Positions 34,601 to 48,300 of a stretch of 64,000 bases of DNA are shown piece after piece (position 1 is the first letter of the stretch; each line of letters begins with the position of its first letter). The translations under genes were made by a program, and so were the position numbers. This DNA comes from Deuterostichococcus epilithicus (taxonomy: Eukaryota > Chlorophyta > Trebouxiophyceae > Prasiolales > Stichococcaceae). The notes beneath the pieces were generated by a model, which saw only the letters and a list, made by a program, of their open reading frames with translations, was not told the origin of the DNA and made no database searches. The DNA is taken from NCBI GenBank assembly GCA_033439295.1, contig JAVTLE010000016.1, positions 2,232,001-2,296,000 of the forward strand, written 5' to 3'.

Positions 34601-37600
34601 ACCTCCATGGCAGCATGCAGCATGCTGAGCGCCCTCGTGCGGATAGGCGTGGGCACCGCCAGCTCCGAGTCCTGAAACGCAACACGAATCCGAATGACCT
34701 ACAGGTGTTTGATTTCACTGCTTGCAGGGTCGATGCCGGCAGACATGGGTGAAAGAGCGGCCTCCAGGCACAGTGAGGCGAGGCGTAGGCGCACATGCTG
34801 GCCAGCCATGTACCGAGCATGTCCAGCTGCGTGCCAGGCTGCGGCGTCAGTCCTGGCATGTAGTGACACGAATGTCGTGCTGGCCAGTGCACGAGCCGAC
34901 AGCTGGGCAGCTCTGCAGCCGGCAGCCTTGCGCTGTGTGAAGTGTCAGCAAGATGCTCCATTGAATGCCATATGCCAATGCAGCAACACATGAGTCTAAG
35001 ATTGTCACGGACCAGCAGCTGCAGCAGGGGCGGCCCCAGGATCTCGGCGCAACCCGGCGCCAATGCCACAATCGCGGCCTCCGCCTCCAGCAGCACTCCA
35101 CGCACCAGCAGCGCATTGCCCTGCACCATCAATCAGGACTTATAGGGGGCTTACTGGATGTCACACAGATGCCGACGCCTCACCAGTGGCCTCCACATCC
35201 GGCAGATGTCCCGCACCTGCAGCATTGCCCTGCGCCGGCATCCAGGGTCTCAGGGCTGAGGGTTTATCAATGTTGCCGCGAAAAGGAGCGCAGAGAGGGG
35301 TGCTGTGGCAGTGGAGGTCCTGGTCGCACAGGTGCTCATGGTGTTGCAGGCGTGAAGAACAAGGATTTAGGGAGTGCACTAGAAACCTGTGTTCTAGGAA
35401 AGGACGGGTTGATTCCTACCTCCAGGACGCAGTTGATGTCTTCCTCAGAGCAGAGGCCCTGCAGCGGCCCAATGGATTGCTCCTGCAGACCAAAGCCCGA
35501 CACTCCAGGGTCGTTGGCCAGTGTGAGGAAGCTTCTGATGACGCTGCAGATGCTGGATCTGGGTTGTTGCGGATTCAAGCTGCGGCAGGCCCACGTGAGC
35601 CGAGCATGAATGCAAGGGACATGTCTCAGCACGTCCCACAAGCGGGAGGCGTCTGGAGGCAGCATCGCACCCCAAGCGGGCGCCCTGCTTGCTTGCGCTC
35701 GAATTCGCGCCGGTGCACCGTGTCACGCTCAGCGACCAGCTGCGCTATGCGCTGCGCCAACTGCAAACCAATGTTGCATCTCGGTCTGAGTCGCGGTTTG
35801 AAATCACGGTTGTTTGGACCACGCGCAGGATAACCAGGCTCAACAGCGCCGCAGATCAAACGTGCACGGGAAGGGCAGGCCCCAACAGCGTGTCATCGGT
35901 GGCGTCAGCCGCGCGCCGCATGTCAAGCCACAAGCACAGTGGCGAGCCGAAGGGGCGATGCGCGCCGAGCACACAGCCCAACTCGTCCTGCAGACAGTCA
36001 AGAACCTCCAGAGATGTCGCACACAGTCAACAATGCTGCGCTGCACCTCGCGGGCAACGGAGGCGGCGTCCGCGGGGAGGCCCCGCCGCCGCAGCGCCGC
36101 CAGCAGCCCCATGGTATGCAGCACCACGGAGCTGCGGGCCTGCGGGTCTGACCGCTCGAAGTCCAGCAGCGGCTCCTGCTCCCGACAAAAGACTGTATCT
36201 GGGATGGTCGCCAACACTGTGACGAATGTTCAACTGCAGGCGGAGCCTTGTCACGTCATGCACCACCACGTTCCTCCGCTGCACAGGCGAGATTGCTCGC
36301 CCAAGCGTGCAAGTGCCTAATGCAGCCGCACTGGGAACGCCGCACAGGTACAACAGTCAAGGCCGTGACATCACACAGGATCAACACATGCCGATGAACA
36401 CTGTCTGCACATGATGGCGGCGCGCCTTGAGTAACACGAACTTGCAGACGTCCCACTCCAGCTGCTCCGGCGGCAACAGCTCCCCGGCCGCCACGAAGAA
36501 CGCCAGCGCCGCCCGCAGGTCCCCGTGCGTCGCCAGCGGCCGCCGCAGGTCCGCCAGGTCTGCGCCGGCAGGTTCGGGGTTGAATAGTCGTTGAAGGAGA
36601 TATTAAAAGATACATTCAGCATCTGCAGGCAACTCACACCTCCGATGGAAACGAGCCTGTTCCTGGAGTGATGGCCAGGGGATGCGGGCTACAGCTGGCC
36701 TTGTAACCAACACCGGGACCAGGGGCCTGAACTTGGATCAGATCCAAGGTCGACTGCCTTTGTTGTTTTTGTCTCTTGCCAAATAGCGGCGGGCTACCTG
36801 GGCGGCTGCCGAGGCGGCTGATGGGGACGGCCTCGGGGACCTCTGCCCCGATGAAGCGCTTGGCGCTGCGCACGCACGCCACCGCCGCGCGCAGCAGCTG
36901 CCCCTGCGTCTCCGCGTCGCCGGCGGCGGCGCGCGACCGCTGCAGCAGGTCCTGCATTGCGGCCGCAAGCCGCGGGAAGCCCCAGGCGGGGGTACTGGCC
37001 GCCTGCTGAGGCTGCTGCAGCGCCTACACGACATTGCGCACTCGCACAAGACTGGGGGATGCATGACTGTTTTTGGAAATTTGCGACAGCAGCAGCTTTG
37101 CCATGCACAGGTGTGTCTGCGATGCGAGCCAGGAGGCACTGCAGATGGAGCCTTTGCTGGATGCGCAGCGTTGATGGGCCAGGACCATGCAGATGCCGCT
37201 TTGGTCGGAGCGCCGGCACAAGGCAGCAAAATTCCCCACCTGAGTCTGGGGCTGCGTCTGCTGCAGCCTGTCTGGGGGCGCGACGTTCTCCTGTTGCTGC
37301 GGCGGAGGACGCACGGCCGGCCGGGGCGCTGCCTCGGTCTGGCGGCTGTCGCCGCGTGGCGAGTCGACAGTAGGCTGCGCTGTGTCGCCACCTGCCGGCA
37401 CTGCGTCGGCCGTCGGACCACCATCGAAGGTGGCATGCAACTGGTGGTGCGGCAGCGCCGGGCCGCCCTGCCGGCTCCGTGCCTGGCCAGCCCTGTATTC
37501 CGGCACGACTCCCTGAAGAGCTGTGCCGATCCTCGCATTTCCGTTGAACTTGCTATACCTTTCCAGAAGCGTGAGATGATGAGCACTGCGGCATGATGTT

Positions 37601-40600
37601 GACCATGCAATGCTCAAGCGACATTTGGCGGAAGATGGATTTCTGCGGCCCCTCCGTCTGGCCATCCCAACAGGACAGCTCACCTGGGCATGTCGGGCCC
37701 TGCTGCTGTTCGGCTGTGGGCAACCTGCTTGTGCTGGCGTGGGAAGCCTGGAGGTGCCCCATGTACGCCGCCGCCTGCAGATCATGGCAGTTTCTGGCAG
37801 GAGTTGGGGACACCGCTTGGGAATAAGCCTTGTCCTCGCAGACGCACGACAGGCATGGACAACAGCTTGCAACTGCAATGGCATGCGTCATGCAGAGATC
37901 TCGTGGCACGATGATGTCGAGCAGACCTGAGAACTGCGGCAGCCCCTGGTGCGGCCCCTCAGTCCGCCGCTGCTCATGGGCTGCGCCTTCAGGCGGCAGG
38001 GGTGTCGCAGCTGCGGAGGTCATGCCTGGGTGCCCTGCAGTCACCACGTGCCACTGTCGACCGGGAGTTGGAAGCTCGCGGGGCGCCTCTTGGAGATGGA
38101 ACCTCGGCGATGTGGGCAGGTGCGTGCAGATGTGGATGCAGGCCGGCAAGCGGCTGATGCAGCATAGAACTATATGCTTGTTGTCATCTTCACTGCTGGC
38201 GACACAGGACAGAGTGGAGGCATTGCATCTCCTAGTACGAGACCAGTTTGTGTTGCTACGCGCCGTTGGGCATTGCAGAGACGGAAGGTCACCATCATCG
38301 TGTCGAGACCACATGGCGCTGCCCGCGTCGCCGTCATCGTGCGGCTCGAAGTGGCGGCCGCCGCTGTAGCCGTCTGGAGACGCGGCCGCTGGCGCTGCGA
38401 TGTCCCCCTGCCGGGCGATGAACTCGGCTGGCGACGCAGTATGCTCAGCGCCCGCCTGCTGCTGCCGGGGCGCCTCCCGCCCTGCCGGCGCGGCAGGAGC
38501 ACCGAAGCCGCTGCTGGCGCTGCCATCGACACCGTGTGCGGTGCTGGCAGCAGGGTCAACGAGGCCGCGCGATTCCAGGTATATCTGCCGCAACGTGCGG
38601 CGCCTGCGCTGGCCGCCGGGCCGCGATGCCTGTGGCGCCGCGAACCCGTCTGCGCCCTGCCACGACGCAGATCCGCCGCCGCCAGCTGTCACCGCCCACG
38701 GCGTGTGCTGAGACCTCGCGGCCGCACTGGAGCCTGACGCTCCGAGCGGCGCGCCGTGCGGCTGGTGGCCGGACGGCTGCGCCCCAGAGGAAGCCGCTGG
38801 TAGCGCCGCACCGAGGCCTGCGCATGAGCAAAGCTGACCCCATCAACTTGAAGGGGTCACTCCTGCTGGTTGTCTGGGATGGTCCAGAATCACCAAGCAG
38901 CACGATATTGGTTCCAGCTGCTTCATCACAGAAAAGCAACTGCCACCTGTGAGCGCCTCAGCAATGGTGCAATGATGCAGACTAAGGATGCATGCAACGA
39001 ATTCTCGGCACCTGGCAGCAGCACATCGGCCTCCTCCTGCTCTGCACCGCCGAGGGAGGAGCCAAGGCCGGAGAAGCCGAGGCCGCTGCCCAGCTGGCCG
39101 CTGGCCGCCGCCAGCGCCGGCAGGACCGCCGCAAACTCCGCCATCATCGCCGCCTCCTGCGCCTGCACCTTGCCCACCCTGCAGTGCATCAGGTTGTCAA
39201 TCAGACGGCGAGTCTGCGCGCTGCCAGCCTCCCTGCATGCTGCAACAGCCAGCAGGGCACCCCCGCCTTCCCTCGCTCTGCACGCAGGATCGATGGGGAG
39301 CGCGTTTACGACGCTTAATTACACTGCAGCATCGCGCCGGCACAGTCATACTTCAACCTGTAACTCTGCTCGTGCAAGACGGCTACCTGGGCCTGGCCGC
39401 GCCGCCGCCGTCGGCGTGCCGCGCGCGCTTGGCGGCGGAGTCCCCCCACCCTGCAGCGTCGCCGTCCTGCCCGGGCCCGCGCTTGCGGCTGCCGTACACA
39501 GCCTCGCCGGCCTCGCGCATGGGCATCGGCGCCGCGTTCTCGCTCAGGTGCGTCAGGATGAGGTAGTGCGCCGCCTGCAGTTTCATGGCATTGTCAGGCC
39601 GAGAACAGGCAGCACAGCTTACCTTTTAGGTGGCGGTAGATGGGGGGGGACGCTGCAGAACATTGGGCTGCCTCCCCGGCCGAGTCATACCACCTTGGGC
39701 TGATGCACCTGGTCCGCCGCTGCAAACATACTTACAGCAAACAGAAGTCCTGAGCAGGCCTGCTGTGCACACCCAATGCTGTCGCAGAAGCTGTACTCTA
39801 TCCCCTGACGCTGACCCTACACCCTGACGTACCGACGGGAAGCCGGGCTGTTTCGCCTCGTCCGACAGCTGGCCGCCGGCGAGCAAGCCGCGCTCTGCAA
39901 CACGTGCTGCAGGCTGGCTGCCCGAGCCTCGGCCCCGCTGCAGAGGCCATGGAGGCGACCAATGCTGTCGCAGAAGCTGTACTCTACCCCCTGACGCTGA
40001 CTCCCTGACACTACTTTAATTTCTGACGCACCGACTGGAAGCCGAGCTGCTTGGCTTCGTTGAACAGCTGGCCGCTGGCCAGCAGGCCGCGCGCCGCCCG
40101 CTGGCAGGTGACGCCAGAGCAGTTGCAGATGTCGCGGCAGCAGGGGCAGCGCCAGTCCGGGTTGCGAAGCGCGTCCCGGATGTCCTCTCCCATGCGCGCC
40201 GCCAGGCAGCCGCCGCACCTGCAGGTTGACATGCACCGGCGCCGTTGATTCCTTTGACCCTGTTGTTCACCGCCGCTGGCGTACTGCTGGCTTGCTGTGT
40301 GCTTCGACAGCTGCAGCTTCTCGATCGCACACACAAGAACTATAGTTTGCAGTGCTGCCGAGTGCATGGAGTGGAGACTGGTTTGGAGATGCATCAGGTG
40401 CGCGTGCGCCGCTCTCAAATGGTGTGAAAGGTGGCAGCAGCCGCACCAGATGCCCCGCCGCAGGCCCGCCATCTGCCGCCTGCTGCCGGAGTGCTCGCAT
40501 GCACAGTGCGTCTTCTGGTCGATGGTTTTCTGCCTGCGCAAGAACCAAAGGACGGTCTGCAGCATACGATGACAGGGAGAACGGGGTGGCCGGATACTTC

Positions 40601-41185
40601 AGCAGACTGGTTGGTTGGGTCACCAAGAGTTTTGTCGCACCTGCAGAAGTGGCAGGTGGTGCAGGCTTTGCAGCCCGGCCCATGCTCCTTGCTGCACAGT
40701 GGCGCCTTTGGAGGGATGCTGAAGTTGTGGCGGGCCTGAAACTCCTGCAACGCCCGCCAATGATCGAGAGTGTAGTACTCCCTGCACGGTCGGGCATCGA
40801 CGACACTGCTGATAAACTTGTTGAGGCCGAGTTGCTATTTTCGGATTTCCACCCAAAGAGCCTTCCGTCCAGCCAACAGCAGCTCAACGCCTGCGACGCT
40901 CTACTACCGCCCTGACGACAGCTTGTGCTTGACAAGTCTTTCGCAGCTCCGTTGGGGCAAGCCGTGCGATCCCTGAGCATGTGCCATGGCCCAGGGACCT
41001 GCATGCAGACCCCGGCGTTGCTGTGGCTCTGTGCAGCAGTCCCACCTGTGGGTGCCCTGCGCATGCCGCAGCGCATGCAGGTGAGGCCCGATGCGGTTGC
41101 TGTATGCAGCGATGTCCGGCATGCTCTCCGGCACCGTGACAACGGCTTCTGCATCGTCACGCTCCGACACACGCCGCCGCGGCAT
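27419..41185 (-). CDS. Giant protein with N-terminal CDCA7-type zf-4CXXC_R1 zinc finger
   Basis: I trace 33 exons, about 2,025 aa. The first 13 are 41185-41046, 40781-40641, 40533-40447, 40218-40032, 39574-39387, 39178-39012, 38817-38293, 38088-37927, 37520-37240, 37023-36798, 36559-36411, 36175-36047 and 35760-35671. Later ones continue to 27631-27419. Phase holds at nearly every junction. Residues 80-200 match the CDCA7 finger: CKACTTCHFCRQKTIDQKTH, CGGCLAARMGEDIRDALRNP, RCPCCRDICNCS, then the AHYLILTHL helix. In animals and plants CDCA7 proteins work with HELLS/DDM1 remodellers in heterochromatin and DNA methylation. Residues 200-600 are disordered, and 600-1,700 are Ala-rich helices (ARM/HEAT-like, inference). 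Exons 30-31 may form an OB-like fold; the last exon is UBA-like (LLGALCDMGFPRNAATA). It could be two genes, but no in-frame stop or new start was found at the join. Confidence 0.75.
34415..34432. repeat. Interstitial telomeric repeat next to a splice acceptor
   Basis: GGGTTTAGGGTTTAGGGT lies in the intron between giant-gene exons 16 and 17. On the coding strand it reads CCCTAAACCCTAAACCC and ends about 12 bases before the acceptor at 34403-34404, in the polypyrimidine-tract position. Confidence 0.9.
39770..40088. repeat. 188-bp-spaced tandem duplication of the end of a zinc-finger exon
   Basis: Copies at about 39770-39896 and 39958-40088 share CCAATGCTGTCGCAGAAGCT and the coding end of giant-gene exon 4. 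The parental copy reads LLASGQLFNEAKQLGFQS; the intronic copy reads LLAGGQLSDEAKQPGFPS. The duplicate sits inside intron 4 as an exon remnant. Confidence 0.8.
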
Positions 41186-42350
41186 GGCTGGGACCGGCCA
41201 GAGGGGCGCCGATCAGGCGCCCGAATCTGCTGTCACCGCCGCATCGTGCGACCGCGCAAGCCGCGCTGACGCGCTCGCCTTCACAGACGCCTGCAGGCCT
41301 GATGCTATGGCTCAGTCTGGCGGGGTGGCTAGCATGGCTGCCAGGCTTTGCTGCTGCCGCCTTCGTGGCCTGAGGGCCGCGGGGTTTGGCCAGCGGGAGT
41401 TCCCGAATTGCTCTCAGACGGCCGGCTGTGAGAAGTGAGTGTTTATCGTGATTCTCGTAGCAACATGGCGCGCGAGCATGCATGGCGATGGTGACTACGG
41501 CAACGCGGCCCAGTCGCTGCTCCAGTAGATTCAAACTTGCCGCACAGCTCGCCTGAGCCACACGCCGGGAACAACACTATGATCCACCTAACATATTCTA
41601 AGAGACCGAACACCGAGCGCAAGAGCAAGACTCACCGACTTGAAGACGCGGAGCAGACAAGCTGCAGAAGGCGATGCAGCCCAAGCTCAGCGGGCTGTCA
41701 CGGCCATGAGCTGATGCAAGGTCTGCACATGGCTTCGATCCCAGTACTTGGCTGTCTTACAGTCGGTGGACGCGACGATCAGAAGGCACTGCTTCTGGAA
41801 GCCTGAGGAGCTTCACGAATCATATTCTGTCGAATCAATCGGGCGATACAGCGACGCAGCAATTGAGCAGAGGAGCAGAAAAACAGCGGTAAAGGCATGC
41901 CAATAACGATTGCAGCCTGCACATTGGGTTGAACTTCTGGCTGAGCACGTGACCTGCCAGCACGCACAGCACGGCGAGCTCTGCATGTGTTGTGCTGTAG
42001 ACTGCATGTTGCAGCAAACCCAGATGACAGCAGTATGAAAGTTACTTGCAGATTGTCAACAGCATCGTCTGCGTCAGCTTGAAACGCTCAAGAGTTGCAT
42101 TCGAAACTTGAAGGAGCTGTCCGTAACTCTTTGTCTTTTCACAGCCTCTCGCGGCGAAGGAACGCTAAAAACAGCTCGAACCGTCCATACTGAATTTTGA
42201 TCCGATGAAACCGCGCCGGAAAACTTTGCAAGGCTGACAGTTCAAGGCACGTCAACAACCTCACACGGTCACAGCCATGTATGACGAGACCTCAGAGGTG
42301 TGCATTTGTCGAACTTTGAAGACTTTTGACCTGCAGGGTACTCGTACGCA
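41186..42350. promoter_or_regulatory. Divergent promoter region, giant gene and LRR-B3 gene
   Basis: This 1,165 bp lies between two head-to-head ATGs (41185 on -, 42351 on +). No coding feature is supported. It must carry both promoters; individual sites cannot be assigned. Confidence 0.5.
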
Positions 42351-45300
42351 ATGGACGTGTCGACGCCGCAGCGCACGGCACCTGGCCAGGCGCCGCTGCC
42401 ACTCGGCGGCTCACCGCTGGCAGATAACAGCCCTGGCCAGCTCGATGCGCTGGCAGCGCTGATGGGGTCGGAGCCAACCAATGACGACGCCGCTGTGACG
42501 CCGGGCCGACCGCCTCCGGCAGGCATTGCCGCCTATAGTGGGATGATCAGCATGCCGCGGCCAGAGGCAGCGGCACCTGCCGCGGCGCCGCAGCCCGCCT
42601 GCGAGAGCCCAGATGCCGCTGCTGAGCATTGCAACGCACCTGGTGATGCCGCGCCGCAGGCAGATGCGGGCATGCCACAACGTGGCCAATCGCAGCAGCC
42701 GCAGCCGCAGCAGCAGCTGCCACAGCAAGCGTCGGCGGAGGGCGGCAGCGTGCCAGCAGCAACACGCGCTGTGGCAGGCGCACCTACCGGTGCTGCTGCC
42801 TCCCACGAGGCTGTTAGCGTGAGCTTCGACCAGGAGTCTGGCGGCGGTGACGTGGCGCCGCCAAACAGGGTGCTGGAGGCTCTGGCGGAGCTGTGCGAGC
42901 AGCGGGACATGGACTTTGGAGCGCTGCCGCCGGCGGTGCGAGACTGCCTGGCGGCGCTGCCCGACAGCCTCATCGCGGCGCCCGGCGAAGGTGCAGGTGA
43001 GAGGCAAGAGCAGCAGACGTGCACAAACTGGTCGTACTGGAACATGCGGCTACTCGTCTGGAACATGCGGCTACATGTAGCCAGCGGAACTCTGTTTAGA
43101 AGGTGCCTGAATGTAATGGCACCTCCGCACACGTCTACAATCATGACACTGGATTCGACGAGGCTGTGGGCACAGGGGCCGGGAGTGCATGCCTGGACTT
43201 CAGGGTGCGCCCAGGCCAGCAGGGCCTGACCAAGCACCAGCTCCCGGCGCTCTTCGATTGCCTGTTCAGGTGTGCCCGTCACGCCAGAGCTACCCCAAAC
43301 CCTTGAATTGCACATTGACTCTGGGCTTCGTATGTGACCAGCACGCTTCTCGATCTGAAAAGCATTGTCCTGCGGTGCGCTGTCTGTCACCCGGGTCATT
43401 TCTTGCTGCGATGCAGGCAGGGTTATGTCATCCGGGCTCACCTGCTCGACCTGTCAGGCTCACAGGTGAGGGTGGTCCTTTGTGGATCACTCAGCTTCGA
43501 CCTGGTGCGACCAGACAGCGCTGGTTCGCACCGTCCACAGTCAGCCGTGCATCTCTTCACGTGCCCCTAATGACAAGTGCGCTGTTGGCGCAGCTGCTGA
43601 CGGCGGGCTTGCACGATCTGCGCTGGGCGGTGGACGGGCTGGCGCGCGAGAACGCCGACAACACGTGCCTGAGGCACCTGGTGCTATCTGGCTGCGGCAT
43701 CGATGTCGGTGTGCGCTTCCGTCCCCAACTCGCGCATCTTGGGCCATGGTTGCAGCTGTGTGCACTTGTACGCCAAAGATTGAATGATGCTTATCTGGTC
43801 CGAAGGTCTTGCAGTCAAAGCAGGCAAGGTTTTCACACGTTGTGCAGCAGGGACCCCTCACTTCGTGTGTTTCAAATATGCAGAGACACTGTCGGAGACG
43901 TCGTGGGGAGTGGCGCTAATGCACCAGCTGCTCACGCTCGACCTGAGCCACAACGCCGCCCTCGGCGCCGCGCAGTCCCAAGGTGGGCACAGCTGCACCT
44001 CCTCTGGCACTTCCAATGATGGCGGGGCGGGACAGGCACATCATTGCACCTCGATCGCACCCGCAGGCCTGCATTTGCGAGTGCTTTTCTTCGTCGTTTC
44101 GAACATGCGATCTCTCCTGTCATCTTAAAAAGACTTATTTCGCAATACAGAGGAATCTTGGATCTTGGACCCCTACCCGAGCGGCGCCATCGCGCGCCTG
44201 CTGGGCAGCAGCCCGCTGACCATGTTGTGCCTGCAGCACGCAGGCACGTCTCTGCGTAACGGAATCATCTGGCAGCATGTCAATCACGCATCCTTTGCAC
44301 AAAATGGTCTCAAGCTGCCTCCATCTCGCTGGACATTACGAGGAAGTCGTATCATGAGAGCCTCCCCAGACGCTGCTGCCTGCACGACTCCGCGTTGTGG
44401 TTCCACCCCGCCACCTTCGCTTGAAACCCCGGACATGACCCGTCAGACTGCATTGTGATCATGATCTGACGCCTTTTCTCTGGAACCCAGGCATGGACCG
44501 CAGCAAGCTGGAGGCGCTGTGCGCCCGCGTCGCCGCGCCGGAGGCGTTCGCGCCGCTTGCGGTGCTGAAGCTAGGCCCCGTGGCAGACGGCGCCCTGGCG
44601 GCCGACTTCGTCAGCAGCCACCTGTTGCCCCTGCTGCAGGTGCGGGGGTTTGCAGACCGCTGCCACTGAGTGGAACTGCTCGGAGCAGGCACAAACGAGC
44701 ATTTGCAGCGTGCGCAATGTGGCCTGGCGAGTGCAGCGCTCCTCGTACACCGCCTATGTGCACAGCTTCCTGCTTGCAGGCATAACTTGCGCCTGTCCAT
44801 GCCTGGCTTTATACAGCGCACGCACGATTCGGTGCTCTGTCCCCGGCAGGCCAAGGCGAGTCTGGAGGTGCTGCACGTGTGGGGACTGGCCGCGGCCGCG
44901 CGCGATGCTCTGGTGGAGGGGTGGCGGGCGCTGCGTGGCGCGGAGCCCCATTTCGAGTATCTCGACGGCGGCCTGCGCTTTGCGACGCACAGGTGCCCGG
45001 CGGAGGGAACCGATCACCGTCAGTAGAGGCCACCATTCTCTGTCACGCCCATCGTCAGCCTGCCTCACACGCTGACATGGCAGACGGAAACAGCCCTCAG
45101 ATTCGGCTGTGAAGCAGCAGCGACCTCAGGGTTCAAAGAGTCCAGCACGCTGCTGCAACATCCAGTCTGCTGCGACTGCAGGGGCCTGTCTGAGGCGGAG
45201 CAGCTGCCGTATGAGCACTGCCTGCCGGCGCCGCGGCGCCCCTCCTCCCCGTCCTGCAGCTACTCAGGGCCGCAGGTGGGGTTCTGACCTGTGGACGAGG

Positions 45301-48300
45301 CTCCGTCCCCACCAGCTGCAGCAGCTGCATGCTGGCTGCAGCCGAATTGACTGCCGGCTTGCTCCGTTCGGTGGATGCAAGTGCAGGCCACATGGGGCCA
45401 CTGCGGTGCTGTTCTTCGTAGAGGCATCGGCGCTGGTCGATCTTTGACAACGTGTCCGAGGCTGCCGCTGCTCGTTGATGCAGGCCCAGCTCTCGGACAG
45501 CGACGACGAGGGGCAGGGTGGCGGCGGTGGCGGTGGCGGCGGCAGCGACCCCATTGTGGATGCCGCGGCGGCGGTGCTGCGCGGCAATGCGGAGCTGGCG
45601 GCGATGGAGCGGCGGCGGCAGAAGCGTGCGGCCGCGGCGCAGCAGGGTGGCGGCGGCGGCGGCAAGCGCCAGCGCCGGCTGATTGATGGCGCGTCCGCAG
45701 GCCACTCGCACGGGGCGGCGTGTGACCCCGTGCCGCAGCTGTTGCCCACTGCCCGCCCGCGTGACAGGTCAGCAATGCCACACCGACTGTTTGACATCGT
45801 CGAACTTGCACATTCAGACTAAGTACCCGCCCTTCCCGCCTCTGCCCCTGGAATGCCACGCCTAAGAGCCCCTTGATTTTGGCGTGTGTTGCCCTATGCG
45901 AACCGTTGCCCTGTGCGAAAATCATCACGAGTCTCGCCAAGTTCGATGCCCCTGCGCAGGCCGCATTCTAACATGGGAGATCGGGCAGAGCTGCCACGCT
46001 CGCCTCGTGCTGCCAGGCAATCGGCCTCCGCTGCCAGGCCGGCGACAAGCTCGTGGCCGGCAGTGGACGACAGTTGGCCGGCACGCTCTGACGACCGCAG
46101 CTGCAGCGGCGGCGGCATGCCTTTGGGCGGTTATGGTAGCGGCAGCTATGTCAGCGACGGCAATGGCAGCAGCGGCGATCACAGCGGGCGCAGCCCTGCC
46201 CGCGGCCGCCGAGGCAGCACGCTCGGAGCTCGGATGCGCCGCGGCCCCCGCCAGCGGTTTCGGGTAAGCCCGCTTGCGGGTTGCCTTTGCAGGCTTGCAC
46301 TTGCATGTCCGGAAGTCGCAGTCCAGAAGCAGCAGAGCAGCAGGCATAAGTTCTGTGCATCCACGAGCCAACCTTGCAGCATGCCTGTTCGTTCTGATCT
46401 GACGCTGGAGTTTCTCTGACTGCCAGCTGATCATCAGACCGGCATAAGGAGCGCCATCAACCATCGCCTCCCCAATGAAACAGCTTCTTACAGTTCATGC
46501 CTCCTTGTGTACCGCAGCCTCATGGCATCATGGGCACTGATACTTACGCCCCCAGCGACGAGCTGCGCAGCCCGCTGCCGCCCGGCGTGGACCCAGGGTA
46601 CAGTGACCAGGCGGTCGCGGCGGCCCTCGCCTCGGGCCTACAGCTATGCGAGCGCCTGCAGGGCGGCGGCCGGCCAGCGGCCTGCAAGGTGTGTGAAAGC
46701 GTTGACGGAATGCGTGCGCCATGCTGTGGCGACTGCAGCAGCGCCCGGTGGGCGCGGAACCTCTGCGATGATGAACATAGCCCTGAGTCCTTCGGGTGCC
46801 GGCAGGGGGCGACGGGGTGGCCAGGCATTGCCCTGCCCCCTTGGCAAGCCGTGGGGCCACGCACATTGCACGGCGGCGGACTCGAGCTTGTGGAGGAGGT
46901 GGCGTGTGGCGTGATTCGAACCTCCGAGAACAAGTTTTGTTGACTCGCAGGAGATGCGCAAGTCGCATGTCAGCGGCGGCTTCTGGTGTCAGGTCCCGCA
47001 GGGCCTTACAGCGCATCTGCCGGCCTGCGACTGCGACTTGCTCTTTCAGACGCCGGAGCGCCGCGTGCCGCCAGACAGTTTCCACTATGTCGTGCCCGAT
47101 GCCGGTGGCGGCGGCGGCACCGTCGGGGGTGTACCGGCGTGGCAGGTCGTGCTGCTGCAGCGCGACGAAGGCAGCGGCGGCGGCAGCGGCTTTTCTGGCG
47201 GCTGGCGCGGCTTCGCCATCGACCTGGTGGGCCTTCTGTGCCCTGTGACGGCCTGCCTCCCCTTCTGGCACAGCGACTTGCAGGGCTCGTCGCGTGTGCC
47301 CGCGCCACGCGGCGCTGTGTGTGGCAGGCCTGCCTCCGGCGCCACTCAACTGCCACAACTGCGCTGAGCAGTACTGCAGCCGACGGCCGTGCCTCAGAAG
47401 TGTGTGACTCAGGGTTCAGTCACTCAGGGTTTAGTCCTTGAAGTATTGACGGCTGCAGGACCTGAAGGTGGGCGACGTGGTGGTGTACGAGGTGCTCGCG
47501 CCGCAGCGCCTGCACGTCCACATTGTGCGCGCCGCCGACTTCGAGTACGGCGCCGCTGGCCCCGGCAGCCCCGGCCGGCAAGCTCGGCGCGCCGGCGGCC
47601 GGCGCGGCAGCGGCCGGCGCCTCGGCGGCGGCGCGGCCTGCGGCAGTGGCCGCGGTCGCGCCGGCGCGTCGCAGGAGCCTGCGCTGCGGCCGGCGGGTTT
47701 GCCGGAGGCTCTGTCGCCTCCGACGGCCCGCGAGGACATCGCCTGCAACGGCTCAGACAGCTCCCTGTCATGCAGTGAGCCCTCGCCCGACATGCGGCAT
47801 GAAATCTGAAGATGTCATTTCAACTGCGGCAAGGTCCTCGGTCGCTTGAACGGACAAACCCTGCAGTAGTTTTGCGGGGCGGCAGCAAGCACGTGTTCAC
47901 CTCACAACGGCAGGCACAGCTGCGTTCCTTTTGGGATTTCACGTTAGATTCGCTCTGCACACCGACACGGAAGCTTTCATTACAAATCATCGCAAATGAT
48001 CCATTGATCATTAGGGTCCGTAATCTTGCAACGATGCCGCCCGAAGTGATCTTGCCACTGGCGGCTCCCGCAGGTCAGAGCGCCTCCGACGCCGCCGCCG
48101 CCGCCGCTGTCACCAGCGACGAGGAGGTCGATCGCTTCCTGGCGCCAGACAGCCTGGACCCAGAGTTGCTGCGCTGCGGCGTCGGCGAGAGCCCGCCGCC
48201 GCCGCCAGCCGCCGCCGCAGCCGCCGCAGGCTGGGCAAGCCATGGGGAGCCAAGGGACGAGCTGCGAGACGAGGTGGCCGACCTGCAGGCCTGGGCCTTT

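Noticed and set aside
40011-40218. Stop codon just after the zinc finger as the end of a short CDCA7 gene
   Set aside because: A GTGCGT donor at 40031 leads in phase to AHYLILTHLSE, the expected continuation of the zf-4CXXC_R1 domain.
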